A DNA stretch of 64,000 bases from Lachnospiraceae bacterium 3-1 (lineage in GTDB: Bacteria > Bacillota > Clostridia > Lachnospirales > Lachnospiraceae), in NCBI GenBank assembly GCA_000403255.2, contig KE159592.1:442935-506934 (forward strand), read 5' to 3'. The notes below the pieces were generated by a model. It was not told the DNA's origin. It saw nothing but the letters and a program-made list of their open reading frames with translations, and did no database searches. Shown here in pieces: positions 17,891 through 27,412 of this stretch. Position numbers and translations under genes: made by a program. Within the stretch, counting starts at the first letter, position 1, and every line of letters starts with the position of its first letter.

Positions 17891-20749
17891 CTATCTGGGC
17901 ACCTCTACCATAGTATATGCTTCTATCACATCCATCTCCTGAATGTCATTAAATCCTTCAATCACCAAGCCGCATTCATACCCTGATCTTACTTCTTTCA
18001 CGTCATCCTTAAAACGCTTCAAGGACGCCAAATCCCCTTCAAAAATCTGCTCTTCTCCTCTGGAAATACGTACCTTGCATCCCCTTTGGAAAATACCATC
18101 CAACACATAGGAGCCTGCAATATTTCCCACACCAGATGCTTTGAAAATCTGACGTACTTCTGCATGGCCAAGTACTTTTTCTTCAAAGATTGGGTCCAGC
18201 ATACCCTTCATGGCAGCCTGAACATCCTCTATGGCATTGTAGATGACCTTGTATAGTCTCATATCTACGCCTTCCCGCTCTGCTGTTGCTTTGGCAGTTG
18301 CATCTGGGCGCACATTAAATCCAATAATAATGGCATTGGAAGCAGAAGCCAGACTGACATCAGATTCATTGATAGCTCCCACGCCGCCATGAATTACTTT
18401 TACCACAACCTCTTCATTGGACAATTTAATCAAGCTCTGCTTTACTGCTTCTACGGAACCTTGTACGTCCGCTTTTACAATAATTGGAAGCTCCTTAATA
18501 TTTCCTGACTGAATCTGGGAGAACAAATCATCCAGCGACATTCTTGATTTGGTCTCTTCTAACATCTTCTCACGTCCTTCAGAAATAAAGGTTTCTGCAA
18601 AGCTCTTAGCTTCCTTTTCCGAATCCGTACATACAAAGATTTCCCCAGCATTGGGCACATTATTCAATCCTAATATTTCCACTGGAGTAGAAGGCCCTGC
18701 TTCTTTGACCCGACGGCCTGTATCATCAATCATCGCCCGCACTTTTCCATAACAGCTTCCGCAGGCAACTGGCTGGCCTACCCTTAAGGTACCCTTCTGC
18801 ACCAAAATGGTTGCTACGGAACCTCTGCCTTTATCCAACTGCGCTTCGATGACAAGTCCTCTTGCATTTCGCTTTGGATTTGCTTTTAATTCACAAATTT
18901 CTGCTGTCAGCAATATCATTTCCAGCAAGTTATCAATTCCTTCGTGGGAATGAGCGGATACCGGTACAAAAATAGTGCTTCCGCCCCAATCCTCTGGAAT
19001 CAATTCATATTCTGCTAATTCCTGCTTTACTCGTTCTATGTTTGCGCTTGGTTTATCGATTTTGTTGATAGCTACAATAATTTCTACTCCTGCCGCTTTT
19101 GCATGGCTGATCGCCTCTACCGTTTGGGGCATCACGCCATCATCCGCAGCTACCACCAAGATCGCAATATCTGTTGCATTTGCGCCACGCATACGCATTG
19201 CAGTAAATGCTTCGTGGCCTGGCGTATCTAAAAATGTAATCTTTTCCCCATTGCACTCTACCATATAAGCGCCGATATGCTGAGTAATACCACCTGCTTC
19301 ACGGTCAATGACATGAGTATCACGAATCGCATCCAAAAGAGAGGTTTTTCCATGGTCTACGTGTCCCATCACACAGACAACCGGAGGACGTTTTACCTGA
19401 ATTGATACGTCTTCTTCCTCTTCTTTTAAAAGCTCTGCAATTACATCTACTTTTTCTTCCTGCTCACAAATACAGTTAAATTCCAGTGCAATTTCCTCTG
19501 CTGTTGCAAAATCAATCTCACTGTTGACAGTTACAATATTCCCTTGTAAAAACAGCTTCTTAATAATGACAGAAGGCTGAATCTTCATACGGTCAGCCAA
19601 TTCCCGAATCGTTAATTTATCTGGAATTGTAATGGTCTTGATGGTCTCTTCCTCTTTCTTCGGAGGCTGCTGGGGCTGCTGAGGTTTCTTGCCTCGGGTC
19701 TTTTTCTCCAGATTATCGAAACGCTCCTTCTTCTTACCCATCAGCTCTTTTTCATGCCGCTGATTATTCCCTTTCCGGTTGTCACGCTCTCTGCTCTCTT
19801 TTCCTCTGGTCTCTTCCATAGAAGCTACCGGAGTGTTCTGATTCATTTTATGGATTTCCTGTTCAAAACGATTCTTCTGACCTGGACGCCCATTTTGGAA
19901 GGAATGACTATTCCTGTCTCCCTGAGGTCTGCCGCTTCTGTCCCCTCCTTGTGAACGATTATTTCTATCTCCCTGGGGTCGGCCATTTCTATCTCCCTGG
20001 GAACGATTATTTCTGTCTCCCTGGGAACGGTTATTTCTATCTCCCTGGAACCTGCCACCTTTCTCTCCCTGGGGTCGGCCATTTCTATCTCCCTGGGGTC
20101 TGTTGCCTCGTTCTCCCTGAGGACGGTTGTTCCTATCCTCCTGAGAATGGGTATAGTTGTTCCGTTCTCCCTGGGGTCTTACTGGTCGTTCCTCCTGTGC
20201 CCGAATGTTCTTTTCTCCATTCTGAATTCGCGCTGGACGATTACCCTGAGGACGGCTGCTGCGTTCTCCCTGAGGACGATTGCCTCGCTCTCCCTGAGGC
20301 TTTGCACTTTTCTCTCCCTGAGGACGGTTACTGCGTTCTCCCTGAGGCTTTTTCCCTCTATCCCCCTGAGGCTTCGCTGGACGCTTGGGAGCAGTCTTAC
20401 TATTCTGGGGATTAAATACTGCTGTAATACTGGATTTTTTCTTTGGACGTTCTCCTTCTTCTTTTCCATTCTCTAGCTTCACAGCTTCTTCCTTCTCTTT
20501 CACTGTTTCTGCTTTTCCTCCTTCTGTCTTTTCCTGCTCTGCTTTAGTTGATACTTCTTTTTTCTTCTCCAATTTCTGGTCCTCTGATTTTCCTTTCGAA
20601 AATTTTCCTTTTACCATATCAATCACATCACCTTCTATGGCGCTACTGGCTGTTTTTTTCAAAATATCCTTTTCCTTTAGAAACTCTATAATATCTTTGG
20701 ATTGTATATTTAATTCATTTGCAATTTCATATATTCTGACTTTTGCCAT
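17891..20749 (-). CDS. infB: Translation initiation factor IF-2
   Basis: 952 residues. Short N-terminal IF2_N helix domain ([21 protein letters not shown]), then a long, very basic Arg-Pro-Gln-Gly repeat region (about 125-290), a second IF2_N domain ([21 protein letters not shown]), and the G domain with [22 protein letters not shown] and NKID, then domains II-IV. Places initiator tRNA on the 30S subunit with GTP. The core is ordinary; the repeat region is exceptional. Confidence 0.97.
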   Translation of the reverse strand: MAKVRIYEIANELNIQSKDIIEFLKEKDILKKTASSAIEGDVIDMVKGKFSKGKSEDQKLEKKKEVSTKAEQEKTEGGKAETVKEKEEAVKLENGKEEGERPKKKSSITAVFNPQNSKTAPKRPAKPQGDRGKKPQGERSNRPQGEKSAKPQGERGNRPQGERSSRPQGNRPARIQNGEKNIRAQEERPVRPQGERNNYTHSQEDRNNRPQGERGNRPQGDRNGRPQGEKGGRFQGDRNNRSQGDRNNRSQGDRNGRPQGDRNNRSQGGDRSGRPQGDRNSHSFQNGRPGQKNRFEQEIHKMNQNTPVASMEETRGKESRERDNRKGNNQRHEKELMGKKKERFDNLEKKTRGKKPQQPQQPPKKEEETIKTITIPDKLTIRELADRMKIQPSVIIKKLFLQGNIVTVNSEIDFATAEEIALEFNCICEQEEKVDVIAELLKEEEEDVSIQVKRPPVVCVMGHVDHGKTSLLDAIRDTHVIDREAGGITQHIGAYMVECNGEKITFLDTPGHEAFTAMRMRGANATDIAILVVAADDGVMPQTVEAISHAKAAGVEIIVAINKIDKPSANIERVKQELAEYELIPEDWGGSTIFVPVSAHSHEGIDNLLEMILLTAEICELKANPKRNARGLVIEAQLDKGRGSVATILVQKGTLRVGQPVACGSCYGKVRAMIDDTGRRVKEAGPSTPVEILGLNNVPNAGEIFVCTDSEKEAKSFAETFISEGREKMLEETKSRMSLDDLFSQIQSGNIKELPIIVKADVQGSVEAVKQSLIKLSNEEVVVKVIHGGVGAINESDVSLASASNAIIIGFNVRPDATAKATAEREGVDMRLYKVIYNAIEDVQAAMKGMLDPIFEEKVLGHAEVRQIFKASGVGNIAGSYVLDGIFQRGCKVRISRGEEQIFEGDLASLKRFKDDVKEVRSGYECGLVIEGFNDIQEMDVIEAYTMVEVPR
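19870..20375 (-). repeat. RPQG-type tandem repeat in infB
   Basis: More than fifteen degenerate 24-bp units encode variants of NRPQGDRN / ERGNRPQG. The region is rich in Arg, Gly, Gln and Asn, with strong positive charge and no predicted fold. Unit order is irregular (GER block nearer the N-terminus, GDRN block nearer the C-terminus), suggesting repeated local duplication. Confidence 0.88.
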
Positions 20750-20764
20750 ATGTTGCTACCTCCG

Positions 20765-21085
20765 TTATTCCGTTTTGTCTGCTAATTCTAATTTTTCTAT
20801 CAAGCTGGCTGCAAACCCTTCATCCAACACGGCCAGACTAGCACGGTATTGTTTGCCGATTGCATGCCCCAATGATTCCTTCGGAGCATAGAGATACATT
20901 GGAACCTGATAAAACACACACATATTGCGAAACATCTTCTTCGTATTTTCTGATGCTTCTACAGATACAATCACAAGAAATGCCCGTTGTGACTTTACTG
21001 CTTTCTCTGTAGAAAACTCTCCGCTTGCTATTTTTCCAGCTTTCGCCGCTAATCCAAGCATGGATAAAATCTTATCCTGCTGCAA
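20765..21085 (-). CDS. ylxQ: L7Ae/YlxQ-family RNA-binding protein
   Basis: About 106 residues. LQQDKILSMLGLAAKAGKI...SGEF is the family start and LVIVSVEASENTKKMF the RNA-binding core; binds kink-turn RNA in homologues. I place the start at TTG (21083-21085), overlapping the ylxR stop, with GGAG 10 bases upstream; an in-frame ATG at 21115 would add an odd basic extension. Ribosome-associated function is inferred. Confidence 0.88.
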   Translation of the reverse strand: MQQDKILSMLGLAAKAGKIASGEFSTEKAVKSQRAFLVIVSVEASENTKKMFRNMCVFYQVPMYLYAPKESLGHAIGKQYRASLAVLDEGFAASLIEKLELADKTE

Positions 21086-21344
21086 TCTTTTCCATCTCCT
21101 TTTCCAAATTCTCAACCACTTCTTTCGGGATAGCCATTTTCAGAGAACGCTCAAATCCTTTTGCCTTTACTGCTTTTCTAAAACATTCCCCATTGGGACA
21201 AATATATGCTCCCCGGCCATTCTTTTTCCCGGTTCTATCCAGTAAAATTTCATCCTCTGTTGTTCGAATGATCCGTAGCAATTCTTTCTTACTTTTCATT
21301 TCCCCACAGCCCACACACTGGCGCATGGGAATTTTTTTACTCAT
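21072..21344 (-). CDS. ylxR: YlxR (RnpM) nucleic-acid binding protein
   Basis: 90 residues from the ATG at 21344 (GGAGGAG 7 bases upstream). PMRQCVGCGEMKSKKELLRI and GRGAYICPNGECF are the family signatures. Homologues bind RNase P RNA. Overlaps the nusA stop by 8 bases. Confidence 0.93.
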   Translation of the reverse strand: MSKKIPMRQCVGCGEMKSKKELLRIIRTTEDEILLDRTGKKNGRGAYICPNGECFRKAVKAKGFERSLKMAIPKEVVENLEKEMEKIAAG

Positions 21345-22584
21345 CCCAATTCTCCTCCTTATCATGGATTTCTTCTAAAGGATCTCCTACACTGCTGTCT
21401 GTTTCTTCATACGCCTGGTCTGCTTCTTCATATACCTGTTCTGCTTCTTCATACGCTTGGTCTGTTTCCTCATACGCTCCAGCAAAATCTTCTTCGAAGT
21501 CTTCCTCATATTCTTCATATTCATTCTCATAATCCATGAAATCTCCGGCTTCTCTTGCCTGAGTCTCACTTTTGATGTCAATCTTAAATCCAGTCAGTCT
21601 TGCAGCCAGTCTTGCATTCTGTCCCTCTTTACCGATTGCCAAGGACAACTGATAATCTGGCACCACAACCTTTGCCGTTTTTTCCTCTGCATCTGCAATG
21701 ACAGAAATTACTTTTGCCGGGCTTAAAGCATTTTCAATCAACATGGCTGCATTATCGCTCCAGTTAATAATATCAATCTTCTCACCGCGAAGCTCATTGA
21801 CAATAGCGTTGACCCTTGCTCCATTTAAACCAACACAAGCGCCTACAGGGTCCACATCCGGGTCATTGCTCCAAACCGCAATCTTCGTTCTGCTTCCTGC
21901 TTCTCTGGAAATGCTTTTAATTTCAACAATTCCTTCTTTTACTTCTGTGACCTCAGATTCAAACAGACGCTTTACCAATTCTGGATGTGTTCGGGAAACC
22001 AAAATTTTCGGTCCCTTGGAAGTGGATTTCACTTCCAAAATATAAAGCTTGATACGTTCGGTGGGTTGAAATACTTCGGTTTTTACCTGCTCATTTTCAC
22101 TTAAAATAGCATCTACTTTTCCAAGATTAATGCTGATATTTTTACCCACATACCGTTGTACAATGCCGGTGACTACATCCTTTTCCTTTCCATAATATTG
22201 GTCAAACAGCACTTTCCGCTCTTCCTCACGAATCTTCTGCAAAATCACATTCTTGGCATTCTGTGTAGCAATACGTCCAAATTCTTTTGATTTTACCTCA
22301 ATATTGACAATATCTCCTACCTCATATTTGGAATTGATCATTTTTGCATTTCCAATGCTGATTTCTAATACACTGTCTTCTACCTCATCCACTACCGTTT
22401 TTTCCGCATACACATGGAATTCACAAGTGTCGGGGTTGATATCCACTTTAATATTGTCCGATTTGCCAAAATGGTTTTTACATGCGGTAATCAGGGAATT
22501 TTTAATCGCTTCCAGCATAATATCCTTGCTGATATCCTTTTCCTTTTCCAATATATTTAACGCTTCCAATAACTCATTGTTCAT
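21337..22584 (-). CDS. nusA: Transcription factor NusA
   Basis: 415 residues. N-terminal RNA-polymerase-binding domain (MNNELLEALNILEKEKDI), S1 domain (GIVQRYVGKNISINLG), KH1/KH2 (DPVGACVGLNGARVNAIVNEL; LAIGKEGQNARLAARLTGFKI). The C-terminal 50 residues are a Glu/Tyr/Asp tail of about five heptads (YEEADQA-like; DNA about 21400-21480) not found in the standard Firmicutes protein. Modulates pausing, termination and antitermination. Confidence 0.97.
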   Translation of the reverse strand: MNNELLEALNILEKEKDISKDIMLEAIKNSLITACKNHFGKSDNIKVDINPDTCEFHVYAEKTVVDEVEDSVLEISIGNAKMINSKYEVGDIVNIEVKSKEFGRIATQNAKNVILQKIREEERKVLFDQYYGKEKDVVTGIVQRYVGKNISINLGKVDAILSENEQVKTEVFQPTERIKLYILEVKSTSKGPKILVSRTHPELVKRLFESEVTEVKEGIVEIKSISREAGSRTKIAVWSNDPDVDPVGACVGLNGARVNAIVNELRGEKIDIINWSDNAAMLIENALSPAKVISVIADAEEKTAKVVVPDYQLSLAIGKEGQNARLAARLTGFKIDIKSETQAREAGDFMDYENEYEEYEEDFEEDFAGAYEETDQAYEEAEQVYEEADQAYEETDSSVGDPLEEIHDKEENWDE

Positions 22585-22626
22585 TTTTTTATCCTCCTGA
22601 AAAGTGTTACTGCTATTTGACGCATT

Positions 22627-23094
22627 CTAAAAATCAAAAGCCAGACGGATCAATGCAATATCTGTTTTTGCAAATATCATTTCCTTGTGTTCTTCCATCT
22701 CTATGGTTACCGTAGTTTCATCATATGACTTTAAGATGCCATAAAATTCTTTTTCTTTCTCTATGGCCCGATAAGTCCTGATTTCAATTTCCTTACCTAA
22801 GCTGCGTTTATAATCCTTTTCCTTCTTCAATGGTCTTCCCAGCCCTGGGGAACTGACCTCAAAAATATAAGATTCTTCTATAAAATCCTGTTCATCTAGT
22901 AAATCACTCATTCTTCTGCTGACAATCTCACAGTCATCCACTGTGATGCCGCCTTCTTTATCAATATAAGCCCGTAAATACCAGTTTGTGCCCTCTTTCA
23001 CATATTCTACATCTACCAGTTCAAATTGATATTCCTCTATAATCGGAAGCAGCAATTCTTCTGTCCGTTGCTCATAAGTCTCTTTTCTTGACAC
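22627..23094 (-). CDS. rimP: Ribosome maturation factor RimP
   Basis: 155 residues. ELVDVEYVKEGTNWYLRAYID, DDCEIVSRRMSDLLD and FEVSSPGLGRPLKKEKDY are characteristic. Needed for 30S maturation. First gene of the rimP-to-ribF operon, with its promoter at 23222-23250. Confidence 0.96.
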   Translation of the reverse strand: MSRKETYEQRTEELLLPIIEEYQFELVDVEYVKEGTNWYLRAYIDKEGGITVDDCEIVSRRMSDLLDEQDFIEESYIFEVSSPGLGRPLKKEKDYKRSLGKEIEIRTYRAIEKEKEFYGILKSYDETTVTIEMEEHKEMIFAKTDIALIRLAFDF

Positions 23095-23154
23095 TTTTAC
23101 ACCCTCTTTCCACTCAATCTATATGGGTCTTAGCTCTTGCCCATTTACACAAAA

Positions 23155-23250
23155 TTGAGAGTGGACAAAGGCCCACTCTCAAGCTTAAGATTATCATGTT
23201 ATCGTACTTATGATAGTACTTATGATAGCACTTAACAACCGTAAATGCAA
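23155..23250 (-). promoter_or_regulatory. Promoter and leader hairpin of the rimP operon
   Basis: Minus strand TTGCAT (23245-23250), 17-base spacer, TATCAT (23222-23227). The leader of about 120 bases contains a hairpin with 10-base arms TTGAGAGTGG/CCACTCTCAA (23155-23182), followed on the minus strand by a short TTTT. It may act as an attenuator; a direct repeat ACTTATGATAG overlaps the -10 region. Confidence 0.55.
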
Positions 23251-23358
23251 GGGGAAATGGAAATATTTTTCATACAATCGATGTGTGGACAGTAACAAAG
23301 TTATTTCCCAATTTTCTCTACTTTATGATATAATATCTTCTGACTATAAAAAGGAAGG

Positions 23359-23454
23359 AGAACATGGGCTGAATATACGAGATTGTCCAGACGGTTCATA
23401 TCAGACATTGCTATATTTAACGGCTGGAGTAATCCATACAGCTCAAACAGAACA
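23359..23454. repeat. Palindromic element, family 2, copy 2, with flanking direct repeats
   Basis: The element (23365-23448) begins TGGGCTGAATATAC, and its right arm ends CCATACAGCTCA at 23445. It is flanked by AGAACA on both sides (23359-23364 and 23449-23454). It separates a strong ribosome site (GGAAGGAG) from the transporter ATG at 23455. Removing it restores AAGGAAGGAGAACA joined to ATGG with ideal spacing. Confidence 0.7.
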
Positions 23455-24816
23455 ATGGAAAGAGAAAAATTAGGCTCACGGCTTGGATTTATTTTCCTGT
23501 CCGCAGGCTGCGCAATTGGAATTGGAAATGTGTGGCGGTTTCCCTATATCGCTGGAATGTATGGAGGAGGCGTATTTGTACTCTTTTACTTATTTTTCTT
23601 AATTATTATGGGCGTACCCGTGATGACTATGGAATTTGCAGTGGGACGCGCCAGCAGAAAAAGTATTATCAAAAGTTTTCAGGAACTGGAAAAACCTGGT
23701 CAGAAATGGCATTTGAACGGATACTTAGGAATGGCAGGTAATTACATCCTAATGATGTTTTATACCACAGTAACCGGATGGATGCTCTATTATTTTTATC
23801 AAATGCTCACTGGAAAATTCCAGGAAAAAAATACAGAACAGGTAGGTCAAATGTTCCAGGATATGCTTTCCAGCCCACAGATTCTATCTGGAGCAATGAT
23901 CATCATTGTGGTTGCCGGAATTTTTATCTGTTCCATCGGCCTGCAAAAAGGCGTGGAAAAAGTTACCAAAATTATGATGAGTCTGCTCCTTGCTATTATT
24001 ATTATTCTGGCAATACATAGCTTAACCTTGGAAAACAGCTTAGAAGGTTTAAAATTCTATCTTCTTCCTGATTTCCAAAGAATGAAAGAAGTAGGTGTCT
24101 GGGAAACCATCACCGCAGCCATGAACCAGGCATTTTTTACCTTGAGCCTTGGCATTGGCGCTATGGGAATCTTTGGCAGTTATATTGGAAAAGACCGCAG
24201 CCTTTTGGGGGAATCTGTTCATATCGCTATTCTGGACACCTTTGTCGCATTGGTTTCCGGCTTGATTATTTTCCCCACTTGCTTTTCCTTTGATATTAGT
24301 CCTGACAAGGGACCCAGTTTAATCTTTATTACCCTGCCCAACATCTTTAACGGCATGGCAGGGGGACGGATTTGGGGAACGCTGTTCTTTGTCTTTATGA
24401 CCTTCGCAGCATTCTCTACCATATTGGCTGTATTTGAAAATATTATTTCCTGTGGTATGGATTTATTTCACTGGAGCAGAAAAACATCCTGCCTGGTTAA
24501 TTTAGTAGTAATTATAATTTTATCCCTCCCTTGTGTGTTCGGCTATAACCTGTGGTCTGGATTCCAGCCTCTAGGAGAAGGAAGCGCTGTCTTGGATTTG
24601 GAAGATTTCATTGTAAGTAATCTTATCCTGCCCATTGGCTCCTTCTGTTACCTGATATTCTGCGTAACACGTTTTGGATGGGGATTCGAAAATTATCGGA
24701 AAGAAGCCAATACAGGAAATGGCATGAAGCTGCCTGGATGGATTCGGTATTATGTAACATTTATCCTGCCTGCATTACTTTTATTTTTGATTATCAAAGG
24801 ATTGCTTGGGAATTAA
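23455..24816 (+). CDS. Na+-dependent amino-acid-type symporter (SNF/NSS family)
   Basis: 453 residues, about 11 membrane segments. The N-terminal signature EKLGSRLGFIFLSAGCAIGIGNVWRFPY is the first helix with its unwound Na+ site (cut here into two motifs: SRLGFIFLSAGCA and GIGNVWRFPY). Other motifs: YGGGVFVLFYL, FFTLSLGIGAMG (helix 6 region). Substrate is not predictable; bacterial homologues carry Trp, Tyr, Leu or Ala. The start at 23455 matches the family N-terminus; the nearest good ribosome site is 91 bases upstream, beyond a palindromic insertion. A TATAAT box lies at about 23330. Divergent from the rimP operon. Confidence 0.9.
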   Translation: MEREKLGSRLGFIFLSAGCAIGIGNVWRFPYIAGMYGGGVFVLFYLFFLIIMGVPVMTMEFAVGRASRKSIIKSFQELEKPGQKWHLNGYLGMAGNYILMMFYTTVTGWMLYYFYQMLTGKFQEKNTEQVGQMFQDMLSSPQILSGAMIIIVVAGIFICSIGLQKGVEKVTKIMMSLLLAIIIILAIHSLTLENSLEGLKFYLLPDFQRMKEVGVWETITAAMNQAFFTLSLGIGAMGIFGSYIGKDRSLLGESVHIAILDTFVALVSGLIIFPTCFSFDISPDKGPSLIFITLPNIFNGMAGGRIWGTLFFVFMTFAAFSTILAVFENIISCGMDLFHWSRKTSCLVNLVVIIILSLPCVFGYNLWSGFQPLGEGSAVLDLEDFIVSNLILPIGSFCYLIFCVTRFGWGFENYRKEANTGNGMKLPGWIRYYVTFILPALLLFLIIKGLLGN

Positions 24817-24863
24817 ATGAGATAAGATTGATTTTCTGAGATGTATGATACCATTTGTTGTCG

Positions 24864-24919
24864 ATTTGCGCCAAATAGAAAGTCCATAGCAAGCTATGTA
24901 ACCTGAATTTGGCGCAAAT
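24864..24919. repeat. Perfect 13-bp inverted repeat with nested hairpin
   Basis: ATTTGCGCCAAAT (24864-24876) and ATTTGGCGCAAAT (24907-24919) enclose ATAG-caag-CTAT. It lies downstream of the transporter, lacks a T-run, and precedes repeat copy B. The nested agcaagcta word also occurs in copies A and D, so this may be the 5' half of a diverged copy. Confidence 0.7.
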
Positions 24920-24978
24920 ATCGCGCAAAATGGAGAGCAGGTGTACTTTAACTAGACTGCACTGTTGCAGCGCAAGTT

Positions 24979-25024
24979 AAATATCCGCGGGAGCGCGGCT
25001 GCTTGGCTCATTGCTCGCGAGAAT
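24979..25024. repeat. Dispersed GC-rich palindromic element, copy B (core)
   Basis: AAATATCCGCGGGAGCGCGG followed by the shared core ctgcttggctcattgctcgc and gagaat. Located between two convergent genes and touching the stop codon of the unknown-protein gene. Confidence 0.78.
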
Positions 25025-26176
25025 CAAAATCCAAAATATTTCTTCCGCAGCGCCTGATTCGCCATCACACTCAAATACCTCTTCATTGTTATACGCCCTG
25101 AATTGTGCGTGACATTTCTATTTGCAAGATGCCAGCTTCCAACTCGCCGAATTATTTTTCCTGCTTCTCTATTTTCTTCCATTAGCTCTTCCAACAGCCT
25201 CACTGCTGCAAGGTACCGCCGATCTGTTCCATTCTGCAAAAATTCATAAAACATATTCTGATATGCATTCATCTTGATAAGCTGTCTGATAAAGTTCCCT
25301 CCACTCACACCAAAAATTCAATGCTTTGATTTCACAGGTTAAATATACCAAAGCACGTGCTGGCAGCTTCAATGACATCTGGACAACCTTATAAATATCC
25401 TGTTGGTTCATTTTTTCCCGCACCCTTCTCTCACTTTTCACCAGGCTCCATATGTTCTGTATCTGCGCAATATCTGCTGCTCCATTGCCATCAAAATACT
25501 GCTGTAACACTTTTTTGCACTTGTATATTGCTTCAGGATAGACCCCTGGCACAAGCTCATCACCACATAAAGTCCCTGTTCCTTGGGTGAGATAGCAAAT
25601 ATCCGAAAACTCTGTTCCCCCGGCTGCTTGATACAAAGAATGGGGCACCACATCCCATATATGAAAGGAGTCAGATACCTCTTCATACCCTTGTTCCTTC
25701 CGTTCTAAGCAATGTTTCTCAAAAAGCTCCCACAAACGAAATCTTTTTTTCATGGAAAAATCAGTTCCAAGAATATGATTCATCCATCCAAGATATCCAG
25801 GCTCGTTTACGATTTCCCCATTAATTTTTGCCACCCCAATTTCCTCATCTGAAACCTCATAAAGAAAATGGATGGCAGTCACCACATCACAGAATTCATT
25901 CCCACCAATTTTCCCAGAAAAGAAACGGGTATTGTCTCTCTTGTAACCTGCATTTTCCCAAGTATCATCTTCAAAGTAATTATAATGAAAATACAGATTC
26001 CCGTCTTCATCTGGCTCCACAGGCTTTAGAAGCATAATCTTCTTTCCAAATATACAAACCTTATCAAACTGCATCATTCCCCCATAGAAAAGAAGCTTCT
26101 GTAAACGCTTGGAAAACTCCTCTTTTTTATCTTCTGAAATGCACATTTTCCCGGTATAATCCCCAAAAATTCCCAC
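25024..26176 (-). pseudogene. Protein of unknown function, paralogue 2, apparently frameshifted
   Basis: The 5' frame runs from a GTG at 26176 (GAGGAGG 8 bases upstream; a TTG at 26200 is also open) to a TGA at 25244. A second frame, open from 25308 to 25024, continues the similarity to the upstream paralogue: both end in ...FGF and share an LxxxMxEN and an R-I-x-x-Y-x-S-x-x-x-N pattern near the C-terminus. The two frames overlap by 65 bases, so one indel near 25250-25300 would rejoin them. N-terminal similarity to paralogue 1: EDKKEEFSKRLQKLL against EEQKEEFNKNVLTLL, and a shared NLYFHYNYFE / IVRFDYSIFE strand. No known domain, signal peptide or membrane segment was recognised. It could also be two separate overlapping genes or a programmed frameshift. 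Confidence 0.6.
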
Positions 26177-26189
26177 CTCTTTTTCCTCC

Positions 26190-27158
26190 TCAAAATCCAA
26201 ATAGCCTGGCCCTTCTCATCAAATTAGTCAGCAAAGACGCATATCCGCTTATTCTGATTCTGTCTTCTTCCCTACAGCAAGGCTTTGTAACCCACTCTCT
26301 TACCTGTCTGGCAGTTAGTTCTGGAAAATATTCTATGTTTTCATCCATTATTTTCCGCCATACCAGCAACCCTTTCTGAAAGGGAAGCTCTTTCGAATGC
26401 CCGATAAATTCCCGTACCAGTTTCTCGTCCACCAACCGGCATTTCCATATCTTTTGCATCTCCAGCAAAATCTCCATCAAACACAATTCTGTATCAACTG
26501 CTGCTGCCTCTGCCTCTTCGATTCCCTCAAACTCCAATTTCCATTCTTCCAAATTTTTCTTCATAACATCTGACAGATATAACTCGCAGTCATCCCAAAA
26601 TTCCAGAAATTCATCTTCATTCTTCCGTAGGATTACTTGATAAAACAGGGGTTCTTTTCTCAATTGCTGATTCTTATGGGGTTCCTGACATATGAAGTGT
26701 TCTTCCTTCCGATATCTTCTCTCAGGACCCGAAAAAAATAACTTCACGCCAATGATACGTTGGATCAACAGTGCATAACCACATACATTACACACCTCAT
26801 TCTTCCTCATAAGATAACACTCTTCGATCGAATATGCTTCCTGCATAGTCATCACCAGGCCAAACTCTCCGTATCCACGGTCTATCACAGAAAGCTCACA
26901 GGTATCCATATGATACGTAGATACTTGTCTTTTCTGCCCTTCAAAAATGGAATAGTCAAATCTCACAATTCCATGCGCGTCCGCCTTAGGTTTGCAAACT
27001 ACCGTGACTATCCTTCCTGCAAGCTCTATCTCTTTTAACTTTCGAATTCCGCATAGCCGCAAAAGTGTTAAAACATTCTTGTTAAATTCCTCTTTCTGTT
27101 CCTCTGGGATATTAACGCTTCCTTTGATCCAATATTCATGCTTCATAATGATTGTCAT
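26190..27158 (-). CDS. Protein of unknown function, paralogue 1
   Basis: 322 residues, not recognised. Mostly mixed alpha/beta and soluble, with no signal peptide. N-terminal beta-rich part (EYWIKGSVNIPEEQKEEF; KLKEIELAGRIVTVVCKP), a CNVCGYALLIQRIIG segment whose CxxC is absent from paralogue 2, and a helical C-terminal half ending RRARLFGF. ATG at 27158 with AAGGG 5 bases upstream; promoter TTGAAA (27201-27206), 17 bases, TAATAC (27178-27183) on the minus strand. Forms a two-gene unit with paralogue 2, 13 bases apart. Function unknown. Confidence 0.72.
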   Translation of the reverse strand: MTIIMKHEYWIKGSVNIPEEQKEEFNKNVLTLLRLCGIRKLKEIELAGRIVTVVCKPKADAHGIVRFDYSIFEGQKRQVSTYHMDTCELSVIDRGYGEFGLVMTMQEAYSIEECYLMRKNEVCNVCGYALLIQRIIGVKLFFSGPERRYRKEEHFICQEPHKNQQLRKEPLFYQVILRKNEDEFLEFWDDCELYLSDVMKKNLEEWKLEFEGIEEAEAAAVDTELCLMEILLEMQKIWKCRLVDEKLVREFIGHSKELPFQKGLLVWRKIMDENIEYFPELTARQVREWVTKPCCREEDRIRISGYASLLTNLMRRARLFGF

Positions 27159-27306
27159 TCCTTCCCTTAAAGCAACTGTATTAAGATTATTTTAAGGGTA
27201 TTTCAATCATTTGTCATTTAACTTGTAGTTTAAAGTTGTTCTTATCATCTTTGTTTGTTATTTCCCCTACGGAAATAGGATGGAAATTGGAGTAGTATTG
27301 GGTTAA

Positions 27307-27332
27307 CGAAAAGGGCGGCCACAACGCCGCCC
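27307..27332 (-). terminator. Terminator of the 48-residue small gene
   Basis: GGGCGGC (27313-27319) and GCCGCCC (27326-27332) with loop cacaac; the minus strand continues TTTTCG. It lies about 80 bases beyond the small gene at 27413-27559. Confidence 0.65.
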
Positions 27333-27412
27333 CAACTGCTATAACACTATTTTGAGATTGTCCCATTGGAATATTCTGTGAATACATCTAAAAATAGCAA
27401 GTGGAAAATTCA

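Noticed and set aside
19870-20375. Regularly spaced repeats resembling a CRISPR array
   Set aside because: The repeats are in frame within infB, encode RPQG peptides, have no unique spacers and no cas genes nearby.
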